Notes under the pieces: model-generated | Database searches by the model: none | Seen by the model: only the letters and a program-made list of their open reading frames with translations | Told to the model about the DNA's origin: nothing | Assembly (NCBI RefSeq): GCF_016798245.1 | Contig: NZ_JAEUZA010000004.1 | Location: forward strand, 302,065 to 366,064 | Direction of reading: 5' to 3' | Length of the DNA stretch: 64,000 nucleotides | Source: Alkalicoccobacillus gibsonii | GTDB taxonomy: Bacteria; Bacillota; Bacilli; Bacillales; Bacillaceae_D | Position numbers and translations under genes: made by a program | Shown: in pieces, positions 54,124-63,937 of the stretch | Numbering within the stretch: position 1 is the first letter of the stretch | How the letters are laid out: each line of letters starts with the position of its first letter

Positions 54124-54870
54124 ATGGTCGTCATGCGTGATGTATGGGTTAACTGGTTTGAAGGGGAAGAGAACGGCTATAATGTGTGTGATTTTGTGGA
54201 ATGGCGTCCGAGTGATCGGGTAGAAGTGCTTGACCAAGCCATTTTAGTAAAGGTAACCGATTTACTTATGGAATATCTGGAAAATGATTTAGCTGAGTTA
54301 CCAGAGGCCTTGCTACAGGAAGTCTATCAAAAAAGCTATTTGCGAAAAAACATGTCAAGAATTCAACTTGATTATTGTTTTATCGCCTCAGATGGTAGAC
54401 GTGTACTTGCTGTTGATACTGCCGGTTTCCAAACACCAATTAGAAAAAGTCGACTAACACCTAGACAGCAACAGCTTGTTTACGAGCATTTAGAAAATGG
54501 CGAGTGGAAAGTATTTGAGCTTGAGCATCCACAACTTCAAAAAGACTATCATATTCTTTCTCCATCGCCTGAGGAAATGATTGGACTCACTCGTAAGGAA
54601 AGACAATTAAAGCTACTTCTGCACATGGTTTTAGATGAATTACATCGATCTGGTACGGATGCAGAAGTTAGGTACTGGTATACGGAATGGAAGCCAGAAG
54701 CATATGAGCAAATTCAATGCTTACAACGTCACGAGGCCTGGGATCACTTTATTGGTGAAGTTCAATTAGGGTGGACAAGTCGTCACGTTGAACTATGTGA
54801 AGCCATGATTAAAGGACAACCATTTTTTGAAAAGCTGTGGGAGCAAGAGCATCTTGAAAGTGTGAAATAA
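54124..54870 (+). CDS. yjbA: YjbA (DUF3603/UPF0736) protein
   Basis: 248 residues. [51 protein letters not shown] align closely with B. subtilis YjbA. Function unknown. AAGGAGGG lies 6 nt before ATG 54124; the frame is open to 54106. It is upstream of trpS in B. subtilis too, though here trpS is convergent. Confidence 0.88.
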   Translation: MVVMRDVWVNWFEGEENGYNVCDFVEWRPSDRVEVLDQAILVKVTDLLMEYLENDLAELPEALLQEVYQKSYLRKNMSRIQLDYCFIASDGRRVLAVDTAGFQTPIRKSRLTPRQQQLVYEHLENGEWKVFELEHPQLQKDYHILSPSPEEMIGLTRKERQLKLLLHMVLDELHRSGTDAEVRYWYTEWKPEAYEQIQCLQRHEAWDHFIGEVQLGWTSRHVELCEAMIKGQPFFEKLWEQEHLESVK

Positions 54871-54937
54871 GCCATTTACAGTTTACTTACTTGTAAACTT
54901 CTACTATACTTAAGGAAAAGATGGTGGAGGCGGTTAC

Positions 54938-55066
54938 ATGGTTGGAGAAACGATGGATGGCTTAGCTTATACAGTCATGCAAATATTTACAGTGATTCTA
55001 TTAGTAGGTACATTAGGCCTATCCTTTTTTGTAGGGAAGGTTTGGAAAAAGAATAACGGATATTAA
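54938..55066 (+). CDS. Small single-pass membrane protein, 42 residues
   Basis: MVGETMDGLAYTVMQ... followed by a hydrophobic helix VILLVGTLGLSFFVGKVW and a basic tail KKNNGY. GGTGGAGGCGG precedes the ATG and a TACTATACTTAAGG -10-like stretch lies upstream. No family recognised. Confidence 0.6.
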   Translation: MVGETMDGLAYTVMQIFTVILLVGTLGLSFFVGKVWKKNNGY

Positions 55067-55096
55067 GCGGGTGCACTTGCATTCGCTTTTTTGTAT

Positions 55097-55130
55097 AAAA
55101 AAACAAACGATCCAAAACGAATCGTTTGTC
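55097..55130. terminator. Terminator between the small membrane protein gene and trpS
   Basis: AAAAACAAACGAT...ATCGTTTG on the plus strand; reading trpS, ACAAACGAT...ATCGTTTGTTTTTTT. Confidence 0.85.
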
Positions 55131-55139
55131 TACCTTTGC

Positions 55140-56177
<1,038 letters not shown>

Positions 56178-56276
56178 CTAATTGTGTACTTTCCTCTATT
56201 ACAATTGAGTAAGTGATGAATAAAGGGATAGGTTGTCCATATACTTGTATTACATTCTGAAAAAGCTCTAAGGAGG

Positions 56277-57419
56277 TTGGTCAATATAAAGGCACAACCC
56301 TTATTATTACACGCTTCCATTGGATATGGTCATACAAAAACAGCTCATGTTCTTGCAGCTGAAATAAAACGCTCGACACAGTATAAACCTGAAGTAGTAG
56401 ATCTATTCAGTAGTCTTCCTGTGTGGCAGCAAACAATGATACGGAAAAGCTACTTTACGATCATAGGCAATACCCCTTTTTTATGGGACGTCTGTTATCG
56501 GTATACATCCCAAACAAAAAAATCGGATCTATGGTTTGAAAGACTAGCTAGGCCCCTATACGATACATTTAATCAGATCATACTTAAAAGTCATCGTCCT
56601 TTTATTCTTTCTACTCATGTTCTCATTACAAGATTGCTTGCTGTTTGGATAAAGAGGTCATCCAAGAACATCCCACTCTACCATATAAATACTGATTTTA
56701 AGTTGCACCGTCTCGCTGTCCATCCGCAGGTTTCGGGTTATTTCTTATCTGGATTGGAAGCATTCCCGCCACAGACTGATGTACCTTCAACTTGCTATTA
56801 TTCATATGGCATTCCTATTGAGCACTCCGAATGTCGCTTACAAAATAAAGATGTGCTGAAGGATCGTTTGGGTTTATCGAGAAATAAGCCGGTTGTCATG
56901 GTTGCTGGAGGGGGAGAAGGAATCGCACGGTATGAAGAAATTATCAAGGGATTAAACAGGATTCCGCAGATAACCATACTTTGCTTTACTGGGATCAATC
57001 AACGGTTATTACTTAAGGTTAAGCAGCTAGGATTTGAACAAGACATACAAGTGATGCCATTTACTGATAAGTTTTCGATGTATGTACAGGCCTCAGACGT
57101 TTTAATTACAAAAGCAGGTGGTCTAACACTTGCACATGCCTTAACAGTAACAACACCAGTGGTTATCTATCAGCCCTTACCTGGTCAAGAAATCGAAAAT
57201 GCACTCCTTTTAAAAGAAAAAAAGGCTGCAATATTAGCTGAAGATGAATCTCAGCTTTACAAAGCAGTCCATACGGTATTGTTTAATAAAGAAAAACGAA
57301 GCTTATATCTTAAACACGCCCAAGCTCTTAGTAAACCACATGCTACAAGTCAGATCATTCAACAAATTATTCTTGAGACTCCTGGGCACGAGCCATTTTT
57401 CGCTCCCGCTGACGCATAA
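56277..57419 (+). CDS. MGDG synthase-type glycosyltransferase (UgtP-like), unusual start
   Basis: About 377-380 residues, family 28-type lipid glycosyltransferase. HASIGYGHTKTAH is the N-terminal acceptor motif, VMVAGGGEGIARY begins the donor domain and TKAGGLTLAHALT...QPLPGQEIENALLL the UDP-sugar site. Probable substrates are diacylglycerol and UDP-glucose, but processivity is unknown. The AGGAGG at 56271-56276 touches TTG 56277, so translation may instead begin at the ATA codon 56286, 9 nt away. The last 53 nt overlap the convergent gene at 57367. Confidence 0.82.
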   Translation: MVNIKAQPLLLHASIGYGHTKTAHVLAAEIKRSTQYKPEVVDLFSSLPVWQQTMIRKSYFTIIGNTPFLWDVCYRYTSQTKKSDLWFERLARPLYDTFNQIILKSHRPFILSTHVLITRLLAVWIKRSSKNIPLYHINTDFKLHRLAVHPQVSGYFLSGLEAFPPQTDVPSTCYYSYGIPIEHSECRLQNKDVLKDRLGLSRNKPVVMVAGGGEGIARYEEIIKGLNRIPQITILCFTGINQRLLLKVKQLGFEQDIQVMPFTDKFSMYVQASDVLITKAGGLTLAHALTVTTPVVIYQPLPGQEIENALLLKEKKAAILAEDESQLYKAVHTVLFNKEKRSLYLKHAQALSKPHATSQIIQQIILETPGHEPFFAPADA

Positions 57420-57552
57420 TCCATAGGAGAATATTTATAAAGGCGATGGGGATAAATAAATAAAGCATTCGCTCCTCTGTTTGGTATGTATAGTACATAA
57501 AAGCAATGAGGACAAGAATGGCAATAACCTGACTGATTTGAATTTTAGTCAT
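57367..57552 (-). CDS. Hypothetical membrane protein, 61 residues
   Basis: Two hydrophobic helices (about 5-25 and 29-48) followed by a charged tail RQRERKMARAQESQE. AAAGGGAG precedes the ATG. Its 3' end overlaps the convergent glycosyltransferase gene by 53 nt. Family not recognised; small YjbB-type proteins lie near here in B. subtilis but I cannot show homology. Confidence 0.55.
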   Translation of the reverse strand: MTKIQISQVIAILVLIAFMYYTYQTEERMLYLFIPIAFINILLWIMRQRERKMARAQESQE

Positions 57553-57617
57553 ACGTAATCAACTCCCTTTCATTTTCATTATAACAAGGGTTTGTGTCAG
57601 TAAAAAGGAGGAGCCAC

Positions 57618-58130
57618 ATGATTAGAAGGACGTTATTTTACTTTTTAACAGCTTTACTCCTTACTACGGTCTATCTTTTTTCACCTCAACAAACGGAGGC
57701 AGCCGGGAAACAAACGAATCAAATTGAAACAAAGAGTTTATCTGGGCAAGCTAAAACGTTAGAAGACGTTAAAGGACAAAAAGCAGTCGTTCATTTTTTT
57801 GCAACTTGGTGTCAGCCTTGCCAAGAAGAAATGCCTGACATTGTTGCGTTCTCCAAAAAGCTAGAAAAAGAAGGAATTGGGTTTGTGCCAATCCATCTTA
57901 CAAAAGTAGATCCTGATTTAGAGCAGCTTCTAGCATTCTTAAACCATTATCAAGCTCTTTTTGATCCTTGGCTTGATCAAAATGGAGAATGGATGAATGA
58001 ATATGGTATTGTTGGAATACCGACCACTGTCTTTTTGGACGAACAAGGAAATGAAGTTCAACGAATTAATGGAATGCTTCCTCCAGAAATTGCTTCAAGA
58101 TACATTGAGACAAACAAAAAAGGCGATTAA
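57618..58130 (+). CDS. TlpA/ResA-like thiol-disulfide oxidoreductase
   Basis: 170 residues. An uncleaved or cleaved N-terminal signal (RRTLFYFLTALLLTTVYLFS), then a thioredoxin fold with FFATWCQPCQEEMPD (CxxC) and a cis-proline loop GIPTTVFLDEQG. Acts outside the membrane, probably reducing apocytochrome or similar disulfides. AAAGGAGGAG fixes ATG 57618. The stop codon overlaps that of the convergent HD gene. Confidence 0.87.
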   Translation: MIRRTLFYFLTALLLTTVYLFSPQQTEAAGKQTNQIETKSLSGQAKTLEDVKGQKAVVHFFATWCQPCQEEMPDIVAFSKKLEKEGIGFVPIHLTKVDPDLEQLLAFLNHYQALFDPWLDQNGEWMNEYGIVGIPTTVFLDEQGNEVQRINGMLPPEIASRYIETNKKGD

Positions 58131-58663
58131 TCTTCGCCTTTCTGTTCCTCCTTATTTAGTTCGTCTTCAATCATTTGATCAAGTTTTGCAAGCATGATTC
58201 TTGCTTTGTCGTCATCGATGATTCGATAATGATGACCGCCGCTCGGCTCTTCATCTGCTTCATCCGCTAAGTTTACGACCTTTTGTAATGGTTTTAGATG
58301 TAGCTCGCCTTTTGGGAGGTATGAATCTGTATGCAACAGGACAGCTAAAGAAATTTCTTTTGCAGCTTTAGGATGCTCTCCAAGTCGAATTAGTAATTTA
58401 TGAGCGCGTTCTGCGCCTTTTATCGCATGGATATCGTTTTCTTTATATAATGAGTAATCCCATTTGCCGTTTCGATACCAAGTATAATGACCAATATCAT
58501 GTAAAAGAGCAGCTTTTGCGGCTAAATCAGGATTAACATGGTACTCTTTAGCTAACTTAAAGGCATGGTAGGCACATGCAATGGCGTGGGCCATACCTGA
58601 TCGCTTCACATATTTTTGTGTGATGGGGTGATCAAAGATTTGGACAAGCGTTACATCTCTCAT
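58127..58663 (-). CDS. HD-domain phosphohydrolase
   Basis: 178 residues. H...HD...D metal motif: GMAHAIACAYHAFKLA, LLHDIGHYTW, and a downstream VNLADEADE. Single HD domain of the YedJ-like size. Substrate unknown, possibly a nucleotide. GAAAGGAGTG precedes the ATG. It is convergent with the thioredoxin-like gene with a 4-nt overlap. Confidence 0.82.
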   Translation of the reverse strand: MRDVTLVQIFDHPITQKYVKRSGMAHAIACAYHAFKLAKEYHVNPDLAAKAALLHDIGHYTWYRNGKWDYSLYKENDIHAIKGAERAHKLLIRLGEHPKAAKEISLAVLLHTDSYLPKGELHLKPLQKVVNLADEADEEPSGGHHYRIIDDDKARIMLAKLDQMIEDELNKEEQKGED

Positions 58664-58804
58664 GTAATCACTCCTTTCAAAGTTCCTTTTAAACTGTTAC
58701 GATTAGTTTATCTATTATATAAACAGGATGAACCTAGTTGCAACAATAATTCACCCTTTCCATATAATGAAGAACCCTAAGAATTGATCAAGGAGGATGA
58801 CTAA

Positions 58805-59452
58805 TTGGCGACAACACATGTTTTTTCAAAAGATGAAGAACTCGCAAATGCGATTACTCACGGTATTGGTGCTGTAATTAGTATTGCTTGCTTAACCCTA
58901 TTAATTGTTTTTGCGAGTTTGTATGGCAACGCGTGGCATATTGTTAGCTTCTCTATCTATGGGACTTCAATGCTCCTATTATATGCATCCTCAACTCTTG
59001 TGCATAGCTTTCCGCCCGGGAAAGCGAAGGATCTGTTTGAGATTCTGGACCACTCAGCGATCTATCTTTTTATCGCAGGTACCTATACGCCAATCTTGTT
59101 TATTGTTGTGCAAGGAGCGTTAGGCTGGACACTGTTTGGGATTATCTGGGGTATTGCAACACTTGGAATTGTATTCAAGATATTTTTTGTGAAGAAGTTC
59201 TTAGTGATCTCGACGATTTTCTATTTGCTGATGGGGTGGATGGCCCTATTTGCAATCAAACCGATCGTCTTAACTTTACCTATCCAAGGAACTCTTTTCC
59301 TAATTGGTGGTGGAGTCCTTTATAGCTTAGGTACCATCTTCTATATATGGAGAGGATTTAAATTTCATCATGCGGTTTGGCACTTATTTGTGCTAGGAGG
59401 AACGGTGCTTCATTTCTTTCTAGTCATTATGTATATTTTGCCTATTCACTAA
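58805..59452 (+). CDS. Hemolysin III-family (PAQR-like) membrane protein
   Basis: 215 residues with seven hydrophobic helices. Conserved His/Asp signature: ELANAITHGIG, STLVHSF, LDHSAIYLFIAGTYTP and FHHAVWHLFVLGGTVLHF, which form the predicted intramembrane metal site. Close to B. subtilis YplQ. Starts at TTG, 8 nt after AAGGAGG. Physiological role unclear despite the family name. Confidence 0.87.
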   Translation: MATTHVFSKDEELANAITHGIGAVISIACLTLLIVFASLYGNAWHIVSFSIYGTSMLLLYASSTLVHSFPPGKAKDLFEILDHSAIYLFIAGTYTPILFIVVQGALGWTLFGIIWGIATLGIVFKIFFVKKFLVISTIFYLLMGWMALFAIKPIVLTLPIQGTLFLIGGGVLYSLGTIFYIWRGFKFHHAVWHLFVLGGTVLHFFLVIMYILPIH

Positions 59453-59485
59453 GGAGTTTGGTTTAAAACCAGACTCTTTTTTTAT
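59453..59485 (+). terminator. Terminator after the hemolysin III-type gene
   Basis: GAGTTTGGTT, loop TAAA, ACCAGACTCTTTTTTT. Confidence 0.75.
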
Positions 59486-59606
59486 TTTAGGCATGTTTTT
59501 TTCGTAATCGGGTATTGTAGAGATTAAATACGTAAAATTATCTAGATTTCCTGCAAGGGTAGTCAGTTATTGTCAAAAAACGATATACTCTCCGTGGAGG
59601 TTACGT

Positions 59607-59837
59607 ATGTACATATCATTATCGGAATTAGCTGAATACTTAGATCTTCCGCTCGCATACATCAAAGGGCAGGTTGCAGCAGGAAACATCAAAGCAATAC
59701 ATAATGGGGAAGAATACGTTGTTAGCAAAAAACAGTTTGAGTGGTACAAGGAACAGATTGACCTGAAAAGAAAAGCAATGGAACTTGAATTGAACGAACC
59801 GATCCCTGAGGATTGGGATGCAAAGGATGAGGATTAA
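59607..59837 (+). CDS. Excisionase-type helix-turn-helix protein
   Basis: 76 residues. SLSELAEYLDLPLAYIKGQVAAGNIKAI...YVVSKKQFEWYKEQI fits the MerR-like HTH_17/excisionase fold. The C-terminus is acidic (IPEDWDAKDED). GTGGAGG precedes the ATG. It lies 28 nt before the glycoside-hydrolase-like gene, with no phage or transposon gene nearby, so it is probably a local regulator rather than an excisionase. Confidence 0.75.
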   Translation: MYISLSELAEYLDLPLAYIKGQVAAGNIKAIHNGEEYVVSKKQFEWYKEQIDLKRKAMELELNEPIPEDWDAKDED

Positions 59838-59865
59838 TCTAGGAATAAGGAAGGTTGTGGCAAGA

Positions 59866-61068
59866 ATGTGGAAGCAAGCAGTATCCGTTTTTGCAATCGG
59901 AATGGCTGTCATGGGAATCACTCACACAGCATATGCTGAAGACGAAGCAGGGGATGGAGCAAAAGAGCTTGCTCATAAAGTAACTGAACTTAAAGCTTAC
60001 AGCTTGCCTGATCGCTTGGCTCGATTTGTTCATTCTTCAGAACGTCAATTTGAATATCCTGAAGATGGAGTGAAAGGAATTTATGTTACGGGGAATTCTG
60101 CTGGTGGAGAACGGTTTAATACGTTAGTAGACATGTTAAATAACACAGAATTAAATTCAATGGTTATTGACATCAAAGAAGATAATGGACATCTTACATA
60201 TCGCCCGGATGAAGATTCACCTTACTATGACATTGCACATAATTACATAGGTGACCCTGAAAAAATGTTTGACGTACTTGAAGAAAATAATATCTACCCA
60301 ATCGCACGTGTTGTCGTGTTTAAGGATACGGTGCTGGCAGAAGAAAAACCAGAATGGTCATTTAAAGAAAACGGGAAGGTTTGGAAAAATGGGCGTAACG
60401 AGGCGTTTGTGAATCCGTTTCTTGAAGAAGTCTGGGAATACAACGTAGATATTGCTGAAGAAGCGGCAAAAATGGGCTTTCAGGAAATCCAGTTTGACTA
60501 TGTTCGTTTTCCCGAAGGATTTGAGAATCGTGATGAAGACTTAGAATATAGCACAGGAAAGTATGAGGGGGGCGATGGAGATAATATTCACCGTCGCGTA
60601 AATGCTGTGAACGATTTTGTTGCGTATGCGAAAGAAGAGTTGAGCGCATACGATGTGGATGTATCAGTCGATATCTTTGGATATGCAGCGACTGTGGAGT
60701 ACGCACCAGGAATTGGACAAAGTTTCTTGGGCATTTCTGATAACGTTGATGTTATCTCTTCTATGATTTATCCGAGTCACTGGACTTCTTATTTTGGAAT
60801 TGATAAACCAGATCTACATCCATATGAGATGACAAAGGAATACGCAAAAGTTGAGAATGAACTACTTTCGGAGCTTGAAGATGGGCCAACATCAAGACCG
60901 TGGATTCAAGACTTTACAGCAAGCTATTTACCTGATGGTGATTGGCAGCCATATGGTAAGGAACAAGTGGAAGATCAAATTCGAGGCTTAAAAGAAGAAG
61001 GAATTAATGAGTTTCTTCTATGGGATGCTGGGAACACATACACACAAGGTGTAAATTATTCCCCATAA
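59866..61068 (+). CDS. Exported DUF4015 putative glycoside hydrolase
   Basis: About 400 residues. Signal peptide MWKQAVSVFAIGMAVMGITHTAYA, then a TIM-barrel-like DUF4015 domain: VKGIYVTGNSAGG, MVIDIKEDNGH, IYPIARVVVFKD, FQEIQFDYVRFPEGF (likely catalytic acid region), SVDIFGYAA and SSMIYPSHW. Very acidic, as exported alkaliphile enzymes are. Start unclear: GTG 59857 or ATG 59866 after AAGGAAGG. Polysaccharide substrate unknown. Confidence 0.8.
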   Translation: MWKQAVSVFAIGMAVMGITHTAYAEDEAGDGAKELAHKVTELKAYSLPDRLARFVHSSERQFEYPEDGVKGIYVTGNSAGGERFNTLVDMLNNTELNSMVIDIKEDNGHLTYRPDEDSPYYDIAHNYIGDPEKMFDVLEENNIYPIARVVVFKDTVLAEEKPEWSFKENGKVWKNGRNEAFVNPFLEEVWEYNVDIAEEAAKMGFQEIQFDYVRFPEGFENRDEDLEYSTGKYEGGDGDNIHRRVNAVNDFVAYAKEELSAYDVDVSVDIFGYAATVEYAPGIGQSFLGISDNVDVISSMIYPSHWTSYFGIDKPDLHPYEMTKEYAKVENELLSELEDGPTSRPWIQDFTASYLPDGDWQPYGKEQVEDQIRGLKEEGINEFLLWDAGNTYTQGVNYSP

Positions 61069-61097
61069 GAAGCTTGAATCAGGTGATTATAAAAGCG

Positions 61098-61371
61098 AAG
61101 AGCCTGAGAAAAAACTAAAAATTAATTTAAGATGGCGAATGATTCTACAATCGAATCATTCGCCATTCGTGTTTTTTTGATTTTTAGTAAGACGAGCGGA
61201 AGGAGAACCGGAGACTCCTACGGAACAGAACGCGGTGAAGACACTGTAGCGGCGCATTTCCCGCGAAAGGGGCTGAGGCCGTTCCCGTGGAAAGCGAAGG
61301 ATTCTCCTGAAGCGGATTTATTGCTATGTTCGTGTTTTGTTATCTACATTGACGTTATGTCCCAGCCTCTT
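61098..61371 (+). repeat. Dispersed element copy G (about 274 bp, second right end at 61395-61415)
   Basis: Left end AAGAGCCTGAGAAAAAAC is diverged; right end GTTATGTCCCAGCCTC (61354) is intact and is repeated as GTTATGTCTCAGTCTC (61395). Hairpin ATGGCGAATGATTC...GAATCATTCGCCAT (61132-61166). Core is close to consensus with full P2 (CGGAAC/GTTCCCG). It fills most of the 451-base gap before yjbC. Confidence 0.9.
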
Positions 61372-61519
61372 CGTGTTTTACTCGCTACTTTAATGTTATG
61401 TCTCAGTCTCATCTTACGTTTATGAAGAAAGAATCACGTTTATTGTTTTTGGAAAAAAGGAATATAGTAATGCCTATACGTTAAAAGTAATGAAGAAGTG
61501 AGAAAGGAATGAGTGTACA

Positions 61520-62083
61520 GTGAGCAGCTGGTATGAAAAACTAAGTAAATACTTTCCGATCGAAGAAATGAAATCAAAAGAACATATGGAGTTACTTTTA
61601 AAAGAAAAAGCAGATATTTACCATAAAGACGAAGGTGAAAATCATGTTATTATGTATGTAGAGACAGATGACTTTGTCTTTGTTGATTATCTATTTGTAT
61701 CTAAGGATGCACGTGGCCAAGGACTCGGCAAGAAATTACTCGACAAGCTTAAGCGTAAGAATAAACCAATTATTTTAGAAGTAGAACCAGTTGATTACGA
61801 GGATACAGATACTGTGAAACGGAACCGATTTTATTCAAGAGAAGGGTTTACTCACGCTCAATCTGTAGGTTACCGCAAAAAATCATTAGCAACAAACAAA
61901 GTGAACGAGCTTGAAATCTTGTACTGGTCACCGACAGATGAAACAGAGCATAGTATTTATGAGAAAATGAAACATACGTACGAAACCATTCATACGTATA
62001 AAGACAAAGATTTGTACGGAGAATCATATGATGCAGTGGATCAAGCTGTTACGTATCAAAAGGAAGACGAGGCAATTAAGTAA
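61520..62083 (+). CDS. yjbC: YjbC-like GNAT-family protein
   Basis: 187 residues. GNAT fold: FVFVDYLFVSKDARGQGLGKKLLDKL is the acetyl-CoA loop, FYSREGFTHAQSVGYRKK follows. Matches B. subtilis YjbC, which precedes spx. Starts at GTG after AAAGGAATGAG. A weak SigB-like pair (GTTTAT, 15 nt, GGAATA) lies near 61438-61464. Substrate unknown. Confidence 0.85.
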   Translation: MSSWYEKLSKYFPIEEMKSKEHMELLLKEKADIYHKDEGENHVIMYVETDDFVFVDYLFVSKDARGQGLGKKLLDKLKRKNKPIILEVEPVDYEDTDTVKRNRFYSREGFTHAQSVGYRKKSLATNKVNELEILYWSPTDETEHSIYEKMKHTYETIHTYKDKDLYGESYDAVDQAVTYQKEDEAIK

Positions 62084-62112
62084 AGGCAATTCGGCAAAAG
62101 GTGGTGTGCCAA

Positions 62113-62253
62113 TTGAAGAATAAAGAAAAAGCAAAGCATCAGAAGAAAAAGCGAGAAATGCTAAAAGACCTCCTAAAGAAAAACGTTGATAACTGGAAGA
62201 AATCCCCGTTAAAACAAACAACTCCTCAATCATATCGTAAAATTATTGCTTAA
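62113..62253 (+). CDS. Small basic protein, 46 residues
   Basis: TTG start 9 nt after AAAGGTGG: KNKEKAKHQKKKREMLKDLLKK... ends YRKIIA. Very basic and helical. It begins 29 nt after yjbC and probably shares its transcript. No family recognised; it could be a chance ORF, but site and spacing support a gene. Confidence 0.5.
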   Translation: MKNKEKAKHQKKKREMLKDLLKKNVDNWKKSPLKQTTPQSYRKIIA

Positions 62254-62447
62254 ATGTCTGCCATTATGGTGGACTTTTTTTGAATTGAGTAACAACTTGT
62301 AAATTAGTTATGAAACATTTTTGTTTAAAAAGATTTTTAGTATACTATGTTTAAGCCAAAGAAATCCGGGGAATGTACTTCATTAGTTACATATTAAACG
62401 ATCGACTTTTAATGTAGAAGTTTTGTATAACTTTTTTGTAACTACTA

Positions 62448-62476
62448 TGTACTTTCAACCGTACTTTCTGTATAAT
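62448..62476 (+). promoter_or_regulatory. Candidate spx promoter
   Basis: TGTACT (62448-62453), 17 nt, TATAAT (62471-62476), 70 nt before the spx ATG. The 292-base gap also has a TAGTATACTATG near 62337-62348, so more than one promoter is likely, as for spx in B. subtilis. Confidence 0.5.
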
Positions 62477-62482
62477 AAGTAG

Positions 62483-62941
<459 letters not shown>

Positions 62942-62945
62942 CAAT

Positions 62946-62979
62946 AAACCTTCTACAGTCATGTGTAGAAGGTTTTATT
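62946..62979 (+). terminator. Terminator after spx
   Basis: AACCTTCTACA, loop GTCATG, TGTAGAAGGTTTTATTT. Confidence 0.88.
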
Positions 62980-63138
62980 TATAAGCTGGGTTACTTGACA
63001 GTATGTATTCTATAAAGGAAAATAAGAAACTACAAAAGGATTATAAGATGAAATGGATTTTAGAAAAATCTGATTTTATCATTCCTTTTTACTTTAAACT
63101 ATCATAAAATAGAAGAAAGTTACGATCCCTTTTATTGC

Positions 63139-63166
63139 AGGGTTAACACTATCATGCAAAGGGTAA
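63139..63166 (+). promoter_or_regulatory. SigB-type promoter upstream of mecA
   Basis: AGGGTTAA (63139-63146), 14 nt, GGGTAA (63161-63166). Both elements fit the SigB pattern RGGXTTRA and GGGTAT well. The -10 is about 62 nt before the mecA ATG. Confidence 0.6.
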
Positions 63167-63228
63167 AGTGTAACTATACCATTCAAGCAGAGATCTAGCT
63201 TAGAGTAAATGATCGGAGGAGAGCGATT

Positions 63229-63888
63229 ATGGATATCGAACGCGTGAATGACACAACCATTAAATTTTTTATTACGTATAAAGATATAGAGTCAAGAGGT
63301 TTTGAACGAGACGAAATTTGGTACAATCGTGAGCGTGGAGAAGAGCTCTTCTTTGAAATGATGAATGAAGCTAATAATCGTGACGATTTTGAATTAGATG
63401 GTCCATTATGGATTCAGGTTCATGCGATGGATCGTGGCCTTGAAATCTTAGTGACAAGAGGACAAGTAACGGACGGCGGTATGAAGCTTGATGTTCCTGA
63501 CTGGCAGGACAAACATGCTCTTGCTGAAGGAGTAGCATCTGATTCAGATAATGGTTCTGAACTTTTAGATCAAGATGAAAGCATTCACGAGCCGTTAGAG
63601 CTTATGATTGGCTTCAGAGACTTTGAGGATCTAATCGATTTAAGTCATAGCTTCTTAGAAGTGGATCTGGACAACAGACTATTCCACTTTGAGGGCCACT
63701 ATTATTTGCACATTGTATTTGATGATGAGCGGTATACCGAAGACGAACAAGATAATATGCTAAGTCACATCCTGGAATATGGATTTGAATCTGATATTAC
63801 AGTTCATCGTGTTGGAGAGTACGGAAAGTCGATTATTGATGAAGCTGCTCTAGAAACGTTACGTCAGCAGTTTTCTCAAAGATCATAA
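63229..63888 (+). CDS. mecA: Adaptor protein MecA
   Basis: ClpC adaptor that targets ComK and other substrates to ClpCP. 219 residues: N-terminal substrate-binding domain (MDIERVNDTTIKFFITYKDIESRGF), an acidic linker (about 85-115) and a C-terminal ClpC-binding domain (LMIGFRDFEDLIDLSH ... YYLHIVFDD). GGAGGAGAG precedes. It follows spx; yjbE of B. subtilis is absent here. Confidence 0.96.
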   Translation: MDIERVNDTTIKFFITYKDIESRGFERDEIWYNRERGEELFFEMMNEANNRDDFELDGPLWIQVHAMDRGLEILVTRGQVTDGGMKLDVPDWQDKHALAEGVASDSDNGSELLDQDESIHEPLELMIGFRDFEDLIDLSHSFLEVDLDNRLFHFEGHYYLHIVFDDERYTEDEQDNMLSHILEYGFESDITVHRVGEYGKSIIDEAALETLRQQFSQRS

Positions 63889-63895
63889 ATGGGCT

Positions 63896-63926
63896 AGCAC
63901 AGGATTGAATTCCTGTGCTTTTTTTA
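63896..63926 (+). terminator. Terminator after mecA
   Basis: AGCACAGGA, loop TTGAAT, TCCTGTGCTTTTTTT. Confidence 0.92.
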
Positions 63927-63937
63927 GTGGTTTTGAA

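Noticed and set aside
61132..61425. 97-residue ORF over repeat copy G
   Set aside because: It is translated from the dispersed element; the frame is broken in other copies.
63048..63107. Short ORF of about 19 codons before mecA (MKWILEKSDF...)
   Set aside because: It has a poor ribosome binding site, is upstream of the predicted SigB promoter and shows no conservation clue.
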